From Treponema sp. UBA4326 (GTDB lineage Bacteria > Spirochaetota > Spirochaetia > Treponematales > Treponemataceae): a DNA stretch of 11,572 nucleotides. This document shows positions 7,292-11,572 of the stretch, one piece after another. The translations under genes and the position numbers were made by a program. Position 1 is the stretch's first letter. Each line of letters starts with the position of its first letter. Under the pieces are notes generated by a model that was not told the DNA's origin, did no database searches, and worked only from the letters and a program-made list of their open reading frames with translations. The stretch lies in NCBI GenBank assembly GCA_002393835.1, contig DGTW01000270.1:1-11572 (forward strand), read 5' to 3'.

Positions 7292-8293
7292 TTATTTAAC
7301 TGACTTTACCCACTTATCCAGAACTTCTGCTTTTTCGCTGGAAGCTTTCTGTACATCATAGTTGATTAAGTCAATGTCCGCAATCGGGATACTTCCCTTG
7401 ACAGCTTTTGCCTGTGGGTTTACCGGAGTCGTAAAAGTGAACTGGCTCATAAGCTCCTGAGCCTCAACAGACAAGATAAAATCAACGAATTTCTTTGCGG
7501 CCGCCAGGTTTTTCGTGTTCTTCATTATTGAAACGCAGTCAACATCTCCGACAGATTTAGGCGGGGCAATCGGCCGCACATTAAAGCCCTGGGCATTGTA
7601 TTTTGCCAAAGCGTGAAGGTATGAGACGCCAATTGCGTATTCACCGGTTCCCAAAAGCTTTGCCGGAGCGCTGCCAGAATCGGGAAACTGACCCACATTT
7701 TTCGTGAGGGCAAGAAGATAATCCCAGCCTTTTTCTTTTCCGAGACGCTGCAACTGGTTCTGAACAAAAAGGTAGCCCGTGCTTGATGCTGATGGATTGG
7801 TGAGGACAATTTCTCCCTTGAATGCGGGATTTGTCAAATCGTCCCAGCTTGCCGGAATCTTAAGTCCCGGAAACTTTTCCGCATATCTTGCTTCGTTTAT
7901 GCCGATGCCCAGCGTAAGGACACAGAAGCCGGTCCATGTGTTGTCTTGGGCCACAGCATAAGAGGGCAGGTTTTTTGCAAGCGGCGAGGCATAGCTTTCC
8001 AGCGCTCCTTCCTTGTCAGCCTGAATGTGATAGCTTGAAGCTCCTCCCAGCAAAATATCGGCCAGAGGATCATTCTTTTCGGTGATGACCCTGTTTACCA
8101 GCTCGCCTGTTGTCGCGCGCAGATAGCTGACTGGTATTCCTGTCTTTTCTGTAAAGAGTTTTGTCAGGGCTTCTGTTTCTTCGTCATGGATGATTGAGTA
8201 AACTCGAAGTTCCTGAGTGTTTTTTTTCTGACAGCCTGCAAGGGCAAGTGAGGCAAAAAGTGCGGCTGTGATTAGGATAATTGTTTTTTTCAT
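7292..8293 (-). CDS. Lipoprotein substrate-binding protein, FbpA/AfuA type
   Basis: A 333-residue extracytoplasmic binding lipoprotein. The N-terminus is a type II signal (MKKTII, hydrophobic stretch, lipobox LAGC with Cys21). The mature part follows the Fe(III)/spermidine-putrescine-like binding-protein pattern: strand ELRVYSIIHDEE, a segment TGELVNRVITEKNDPLADIL, the hinge region TGFCVLTLGIGIN, the block PASWDDLTNPAFKGEIVLTN, then PSASSTGYLFVQ and GVSYLHALAKY. FbpA proteins bind Fe(III) with conserved tyrosines in the C-lobe; here only one Tyr (in GVSYLHA) sits in the expected area, so cargo could equally be another anionic compound such as a phosphonate. A strong GGGAGG lies 6 bases before the ATG. 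It heads the two-gene transporter unit with the permease and has its own promoter. Confidence 0.88.
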   Translation of the reverse strand: MKKTIILITAALFASLALAGCQKKNTQELRVYSIIHDEETEALTKLFTEKTGIPVSYLRATTGELVNRVITEKNDPLADILLGGASSYHIQADKEGALESYASPLAKNLPSYAVAQDNTWTGFCVLTLGIGINEARYAEKFPGLKIPASWDDLTNPAFKGEIVLTNPSASSTGYLFVQNQLQRLGKEKGWDYLLALTKNVGQFPDSGSAPAKLLGTGEYAIGVSYLHALAKYNAQGFNVRPIAPPKSVGDVDCVSIMKNTKNLAAAKKFVDFILSVEAQELMSQFTFTTPVNPQAKAVKGSIPIADIDLINYDVQKASSEKAEVLDKWVKSVK

Positions 8294-8324
8294 TGGGTAC
8301 CTCCCTTTTTTTTATTTGCCTAGT

Positions 8325-8353
8325 AATTTAGTATGAAAGTAGGAATTGTTCAA
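8325..8353 (-). promoter_or_regulatory. Promoter of the ABC importer genes
   Basis: Minus strand: TTGAAC (8353-8348), 17-base spacer, TAAATT (8330-8325), about 30 bases before the GGGAGG-ATG of the binding-protein gene. Both boxes are 4 of 6 matches; position supports it. Confidence 0.4.
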
Positions 8354-8363
8354 GCGAAAAATG

Positions 8364-8386
8364 AAAAAAATTCTCTATTAAAGAAT
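8364..8386 (-). terminator. Weak intrinsic terminator after the LysR gene
   Basis: Minus strand: ATTCTT pairs with GAGAAT (6 bp including one G-U pair) around a 5-base loop, followed by seven T. It begins 5 bases after the LysR stop codon and separates this gene from the importer promoter. Confidence 0.5.
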
Positions 8387-8391
8387 GGCTT

Positions 8392-9285
8392 TTACCGCAT
8401 TTTATCAAGGACTTCATTTACCGCATACATGATTTTTTTCAGGGACTCGCTTCCCGTTATTTCCTTTTTTTGTATGAAGCCGACTTCGTAGTAGCCCAGG
8501 GCATTTCCCGCAGAAAGGCAGCTAAAGCCTTTTTCGTAGGGACCGTTTGTCAGAACTATGTGAGGAATTAGGCCGATTCCTATTCCCAGCTGAACGAGAG
8601 CCATAATCGCCTCGTTTCCTTCCGTTTCGGCCGCAATGACCGGCTTTACGTTGCGGCTCGCAATCCAGGTGTCAAACCTTTCCCTGGCCAGGCCCGTCTT
8701 TGGCAAAATCAGCGGAACTGATGAAACAATGTCCTGGGGGCTTCCGGAGACATTTTCATACTGGGTGCCGTTGCTGGCCGCAAAAACCAGTGGAGTCCGC
8801 CTTATGGGCAATGTGTCGAAGCCAGACAGACCTGACTCAGGAATAGCCGCCACGGCAAGCTCAGCCCTGCCTTCCTTTACGGCACTGATTGCTCCCGCCG
8901 GGTCGCCGGTTTCAATTTCAAGATGAATCTGGGGGTATTTGTCGGAAAGTTCTTTGAGAAAGGGCGGCATAATGGAGTAACAGGCAGTGACTGAGGCATA
9001 GACATGGAGTGTTCCTGCAATCTCGTCTCCCTTGGCCCTGAATGAGTTGAAAATGTCTTCCTGCTGGTCAAGGCAGCTTTTCGCAAAGCGGGCAAAATCC
9101 GCCCCCTGCTGGGTCAGGCGAACCTCACGGTTATTTCTTTCGAGCAGAATCGTGCCAGTCTCGTCCTCCAGCCTGGAAATAAGGCGGCTTAAGGCGGAGG
9201 GGCTTAGATTCACTTTTTCAGCAGTGTGGGCAAAGTGAAGCGTTTGAGACAGATTGAGAAAAGCGTTCAGTTCAAAGAAATCCAT
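8392..9285 (-). CDS. LysR-family regulator, IlvY-like
   Basis: A 297-residue LysR-type transcription factor. Residues 1-60 are the winged helix-turn-helix (ELNAFLNLSQTLHFAHTAEK, then NLSPSALSRLISRLEDETG). A linker helix and an effector-binding domain from about residue 90 follow. The effector domain matches IlvY closely in pattern: GTLHVYASVTACYSIMPPFL, then YPQIHLEIETGDPAGAISAV, EGRAELAVAAIPE and GNEAIMALVQLGIGIGLIP. E. coli IlvY activates ilvC in response to acetolactate or acetohydroxybutyrate. No branched-chain gene is present here, so the inducer and target may differ. The gene is divergent from the small secreted-protein gene, the usual LysR arrangement, and upstream of the iron-type importer on the same strand; either or both may be its target. 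AGGA lies about 8 bases before the ATG. Length is normal for the family. Confidence 0.85.
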   Translation of the reverse strand: MDFFELNAFLNLSQTLHFAHTAEKVNLSPSALSRLISRLEDETGTILLERNNREVRLTQQGADFARFAKSCLDQQEDIFNSFRAKGDEIAGTLHVYASVTACYSIMPPFLKELSDKYPQIHLEIETGDPAGAISAVKEGRAELAVAAIPESGLSGFDTLPIRRTPLVFAASNGTQYENVSGSPQDIVSSVPLILPKTGLARERFDTWIASRNVKPVIAAETEGNEAIMALVQLGIGIGLIPHIVLTNGPYEKGFSCLSAGNALGYYEVGFIQKKEITGSESLKKIMYAVNEVLDKMR

Positions 9286-9337
9286 GGGAAAATCCTATCA
9301 TAAAAATCAGAAAATTTCAAAAAATATGCAACATTGT

Positions 9338-9363
9338 CACATTCTGTGTGTTATACTAATGTG
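9338..9363 (+). promoter_or_regulatory. Extended -10 promoter with overlapping inverted repeat
   Basis: TGTTATACT (9349-9357) is an extended -10 motif, but no good -35 lies 16-18 bases upstream (TTGTCA at 9334-9339 is only 12 bases away). The -10 is bracketed by CACATT (9338-9343) and AATGTG (9358-9363), an inverted repeat with a 14-base spacer. A strong -10 without a proper -35 would suit an activator-dependent promoter; the repeat could be an operator, perhaps for the divergent LysR protein. Confidence 0.5.
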
Positions 9364-9393
9364 AAGACATTTTTATAAAGGAGGCATTAAAAA

Positions 9394-9972
9394 ATGTTCA
9401 AAAAAGTAGGAATGACAATCGCTGCATTGTTAATTGGTGGAATGATTTTCGCTCAGGAATCAGTTGATCTTAAAGCTTCTCCAAAAGCAGCCGGAAGCGT
9501 TGACGCTACATGGTCTTGGAAAGGAAAGCCAAAAGGATGCAAAATCGGCGAAGACATGACAGTTATCACAAAGCCAAGCGAGATTCCTTCAGGAGTTGGT
9601 GCAGTAAAAGGCGCTAAATTCGAAATCATCAAAGGTGAGGCAAAGTTCAAGACAGAAGACGGCGTTACAGCTATCTATCACAACAACAGCTCATCTGCAA
9701 ACATCGAGAACATCGAGAAAAAACGAAAGGCTGAGTACGCTTTCACCCTCAACGATGCCGCAACAGTTGAATTCGGCGTTACAGGTAACGGTGGAGCAGA
9801 GCCAAGCCGCTGTGTAGTCGTAAAACGAGGCGAAGCAGAAGTTCTTCTTTCAGTTGACAATCTCGACCAGGACAATCCTGTAAAAACAATCACCTTGAAG
9901 AATGCACCTGCTGGAACATACCGAATCCTCGTTCAGGGTTCACGCATTGTAAACATCAAGGCTAAGAACTAA
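9394..9972 (+). CDS. Small secreted protein of unknown function
   Basis: A 192-residue protein I do not recognise. Residues 1-20 form a signal peptide (MFKKVG, hydrophobic core, MIFA cleaved before QES), leaving a mature protein of about 172 residues. The mature part is Lys-rich with short alternating hydrophobic strands, for example AKFEIIKGEAKF, TVEFGVTGNGG, RCVVVKRGEAEVLLSV, KTITLKNAPAGTYRILVQG and RIVNIKAKN, so a beta-sandwich resembling carbohydrate-binding modules is plausible. Two cysteines (49 and 140) could form a disulphide. AAAGGAGG lies 9 bases before the ATG, a near-perfect ribosome binding site, and the codons appear restricted compared with its neighbours, so high expression is likely. 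It is divergent from the IlvY-like regulator. No lipobox or membrane anchor is seen. Confidence 0.8.
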   Translation: MFKKVGMTIAALLIGGMIFAQESVDLKASPKAAGSVDATWSWKGKPKGCKIGEDMTVITKPSEIPSGVGAVKGAKFEIIKGEAKFKTEDGVTAIYHNNSSSANIENIEKKRKAEYAFTLNDAATVEFGVTGNGGAEPSRCVVVKRGEAEVLLSVDNLDQDNPVKTITLKNAPAGTYRILVQGSRIVNIKAKN

Positions 9973-10188
9973 ATTGGGCGTTCCCCTATGCCGTTGGCAT
10001 AGGGTCGGGCTATCCGCAGTTCCGCTGACGCTCCATTCCCCGCCAACCATGTCTGCGTTATCTGCTTTCGACATGGAGAGGGCACGTGCCTTAAAAGGCC
10101 GTAGTTGCCGCGAGAATGAAGTTCTCGTTACGACATGGATGTCGGCGAACGGCTTCGCCGCTGCTACTATCCCTAACGCTAATAACAA
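9973..10188 (+). ncRNA. Multi-branched structured intergenic element 3
   Basis: A hairpin-rich stretch with no gene. The ends pair: GCGTT (9978-9982) with AACGC (10175-10179). In order inside: CCCTATGCC (9984-9992) with GGCATAGGG (9996-10004), a GTCGGGCTATCCGC block (10004-10017), CCATGTC (10047-10053) with GACATGG (10070-10076), the palindrome GGCACGTGCC (10081-10090), CGAGAA (10111-10116) with TTCTCG (10122-10127), CGACAT/ATGTCG (10131-10144) and CGGCGAA (10143-10149) with TTCGCCG (10154-10160), then CTATCCCTAACGC. CGACATGGA occurs twice (10069, 10131). The 5' block GGGCGTT plus GTCGGGCTATCCGC and the 3' block CTATCCCTAACGC resemble, from memory and unverified, an intergenic repeat found in several Bacteroidetes and Treponema genomes. 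It may be a structured RNA or a non-autonomous repeat. Strand is assigned by the flanking genes and terminator only. Confidence 0.5.
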
Positions 10189-10215
10189 GCCCCTGCAATT
10201 GCGGGGGCATTTTTT
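10189..10215 (+). terminator. Strong Rho-independent terminator
   Basis: GCCCCTGC pairs with GCGGGGGC (8 bp with one G-U pair) around an AATT loop, followed by ATTTTTT. It ends any transcript from the small secreted-protein gene and element 3, and lies about 30 bases before the next start codon. Confidence 0.85.
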
Positions 10216-10244
10216 ATGCAAAAAAACTTAATACGGAGAAAGAA

Positions 10245-11180
10245 ATGAAAAAAATTATTGCCCTTATTTTAACTTCCGCCATTTTCCTTGCGGGAACTTT
10301 TGCCCAGGAGACAATTTATCTCTGGCCTGAAAAAACAGCTCCCGGCTCAAAAAATGTAAAAGTTGAGCACGAAATTGACGAAAGAAGCGGAAATCCGGAA
10401 ATCCATGACCGGGCAGAAATGGGAATTACCCAGCCTTACATGACTCTCTACAAGGCGGAAAATCCGAATGGTGCTGCGATTTTGATTGCCCCGGGCGGTG
10501 CCTATCAGCGGGTTGTTTATGATGTGGAAGGCGGAGACAGGGCAAAGCTCTACTGTGCCAACGGCTACACTTGCTTTGTCCTCAACTATCGTCTTCCAGG
10601 CGACGGCCATGATGAAGGCCCTTATGCTCCCCTGGCAGATGCACAGAGGGCAATCCGCATTATTAGAAGCAGGGCCGCAGAGTATGGAATCAATCCGAAT
10701 AAAATCGGCGTAATGGGCTCTTCTGCAGGCGGACATCTGGCCTCTTGTCTCGGCACAAAATACGAAGAGAAAATCGGCTCAAAAATTGATGAAATCGACG
10801 ACCTTGATGCCCGGCCCGACTTTATGATTCTCTGCTATCCCGTAATCACCATGTCTGATGAGGGAACACACGCAGGCTCAAGAAAAGTTCTCTTAGGCGA
10901 AAAACCCAAAAAAAAGGCAAAGCTTGCCTTTTCAACAGATTTGCTCGTAAATGAAAAGACTCCGCCGGCTTTTATCGTTCTTTCCCAGAATGATTCTTCG
11001 GTAAAGCCTTATTATAATGGCGTTGCTTTTGCCCAGAAACTCAGCGAAAAGGGAATCCCCTACGAACTTCATATTTTCCAGGACGGAAAACATGGTTTTA
11101 AAACAAAGGACACCAATGCCACATGCAAAAACTGGCAGCAGGTCTCTTTGGATTGGCTTAATGCTTATATTAACAAATAG
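10245..11180 (+). CDS. Secreted alpha/beta hydrolase (acetylesterase-like)
   Basis: A 311-residue exported esterase/lipase-like enzyme. Residues 1-20 are a signal peptide (MKKIIALIL, core, GTFA cleaved before QET). The mature N-terminus carries IYLWPEKTAPGS, a lead-in common in secreted acetylesterases of polysaccharide-degrading bacteria. The oxyanion segment is APGGAY (82-87); the nucleophile elbow is GSSAGG with Ser160; the acid is Asp250 in SQNDSS; the base is His283 in DGKHGF. The spacing is normal for the alpha/beta-hydrolase fold. Removal of acetyl groups from plant polysaccharide is inferred. I chose the ATG at 10245 because GGAG lies 7 bases upstream and the signal peptide starts there; a longer frame from 10116 runs through element 3 and the terminator. 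No promoter fits between the terminator and this start, so it may be read through from upstream or controlled by that region. Confidence 0.87.
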   Translation: MKKIIALILTSAIFLAGTFAQETIYLWPEKTAPGSKNVKVEHEIDERSGNPEIHDRAEMGITQPYMTLYKAENPNGAAILIAPGGAYQRVVYDVEGGDRAKLYCANGYTCFVLNYRLPGDGHDEGPYAPLADAQRAIRIIRSRAAEYGINPNKIGVMGSSAGGHLASCLGTKYEEKIGSKIDEIDDLDARPDFMILCYPVITMSDEGTHAGSRKVLLGEKPKKKAKLAFSTDLLVNEKTPPAFIVLSQNDSSVKPYYNGVAFAQKLSEKGIPYELHIFQDGKHGFKTKDTNATCKNWQQVSLDWLNAYINK

Positions 11181-11210
11181 CCAGAATTTCGACTTTTGAA
11201 ATTCTGGCTA
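11178..11210. repeat. 13-bp perfect hairpin overlapping the esterase stop codon
   Basis: TAGCCAGAATTTC (11178-11190) and GAAATTCTGGCTA (11198-11210) are exact inverted repeats with a 7-base loop; the first three bases are the stop codon. No T tract follows on the plus strand, so it is not a classic terminator by itself; it could protect the 3' end of the mRNA. Confidence 0.7.
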
Positions 11211-11215
11211 AAATC

Positions 11216-11266
11216 AAAAAACGGTCTTCCATTGTGGTTTCCCATTGTGGCTCTGACCGTTTTTTT
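11216..11266. terminator. Bidirectional terminator between convergent genes
   Basis: AAAAAACGGTC (11216-11226) pairs with GACCGTTTTTT (11255-11265); seven T follow on the plus strand and a run of six T on the minus strand. The 28-base loop contains CCATTGTGG twice (11229-11237 and 11242-11250). It serves the esterase and proC genes. Confidence 0.8.
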
Positions 11267-11304
11267 ATATTCGACGGATTCATCAAGCCCCGTCATTTAA
11301 TCAC

Positions 11305-11572
11305 TTATTTTCCCAGTTCGATTGAGCGGTCACAAGCGGCACTTACGGCCTCAATCACTGCATTCCGGAAATTGTTTTTTTCAAGGGCAGCGACGCCTTC
11401 AATGGTTGTGCCTGCCGGTGAGCAAACCATATCTTTTAGCACTGCCGGATGGCTTCCACTCTGCAAGACCATTCCCGCAGAGCCGAAGACTGTCTGGGCT
11501 GCGTAAGTGTAGGCCTGGGCGCGGGGCATTCCGCAGCGGACTGCGGCATCGGCCATGGCTTCGATGAACATA
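11305..11572 (-). CDS. proC: Pyrroline-5-carboxylate reductase, C-terminal part
   Basis: The last 88-89 codons of a ProC protein whose N-terminal NAD(P)-binding part lies beyond the right edge. ProC reduces pyrroline-5-carboxylate to proline in the cytoplasm. The visible part is the dimerisation domain with the family signature: FIEAMADAAVRCGMPRAQAY, then AAQTVFGSAGMVL, HPAVLKDMVCSPAGTTIEGV and the terminal helix AVIEAVSAACDRSIELGK. The Ser-Pro-x-Gly-Thr-Thr segment forms part of the substrate pocket. The Met at 11571 is internal by homology, so it is not the true start. It is convergent with the esterase and shares the bidirectional terminator. Confidence 0.92.
   Translation of the reverse strand, partial: MFIEAMADAAVRCGMPRAQAYTYAAQTVFGSAGMVLQSGSHPAVLKDMVCSPAGTTIEGVAALEKNNFRNAVIEAVSAACDRSIELGK

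Noticed and set aside
9940..10231. Small frames on both strands over element 3
   Set aside because: They cover hairpin arms and the terminator; composition reflects the repeats rather than a protein.
10116..10244. 43-codon upstream extension of the second esterase
   Set aside because: It runs through element 3 and the terminator, and the signal peptide with a good ribosome binding site begins at 10245.
11229..11250. Two CCATTGTGG copies as a CRISPR-like repeat
   Set aside because: Only two 9-base copies with a 4-base gap inside a terminator loop; no array or cas gene.
11305..11571. A complete 88-residue protein starting at the Met at 11571
   Set aside because: It aligns with the interior of the ProC C-terminal domain; the gene continues past the window edge.

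Overview
The window looks like chromosomal DNA from a spirochaete, most likely a gut- or rumen-type Treponema. The reasons are the export signals of the Treponema style (short Lys-Lys starts, a Leu/Ile/Phe-rich core, cleavage at FA before Q or E), two secreted carbohydrate-esterase-like enzymes, E. coli-like -35/-10 promoters rather than Bacteroidetes ones, and many T-tailed hairpin terminators. This assignment is inference; no rRNA or tRNA is present to confirm it.

Layout, left to right. A partial MFS transporter (minus strand, C-terminus cut by the window edge) lies downstream of a three-domain histidine-biosynthesis gene, hisA-hisI-hisE, with a clear terminator between them. The his gene starts at an ATG placed 8 bases after a near-consensus promoter, so its mRNA is probably leaderless. 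Next comes a 399-base non-coding stretch (2421-2819) dominated by two large foldable elements, each bounded by A7/T7 inverted ends. On the far side is a secreted dienelactone-hydrolase-type esterase (minus). Then follows a two-gene unit, DUF2156 protein plus YkgJ-type cysteine-cluster protein (minus), again with a promoter almost on top of the start codon.

The central block (5625-9285, all minus) encodes a fused FbpB/AfuB-type permease and its lipoprotein substrate-binding protein (iron-type ABC importer). An IlvY-like LysR regulator lies upstream. No ATPase gene accompanies the importer. The LysR gene diverges from a small secreted protein of unknown function (plus) with a very strong ribosome binding site and an extended -10 promoter overlapped by an inverted repeat.

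After that gene comes a 272-base intergenic stretch packed with hairpins: a multi-branched element of about 205 bases whose ends pair, then an intrinsic terminator about 30 bases before a second secreted esterase (plus). This esterase converges on the C-terminal part of proC (minus, cut by the window edge), with two hairpins, one a bidirectional terminator, between them.

The genes do not form one pathway. They fall into amino-acid synthesis (his, proC), polysaccharide de-esterification (two exported esterases) and nutrient import (iron-type ABC, MFS). The least explained parts of the window are the three structured intergenic elements and the small exported protein at 9394-9972.
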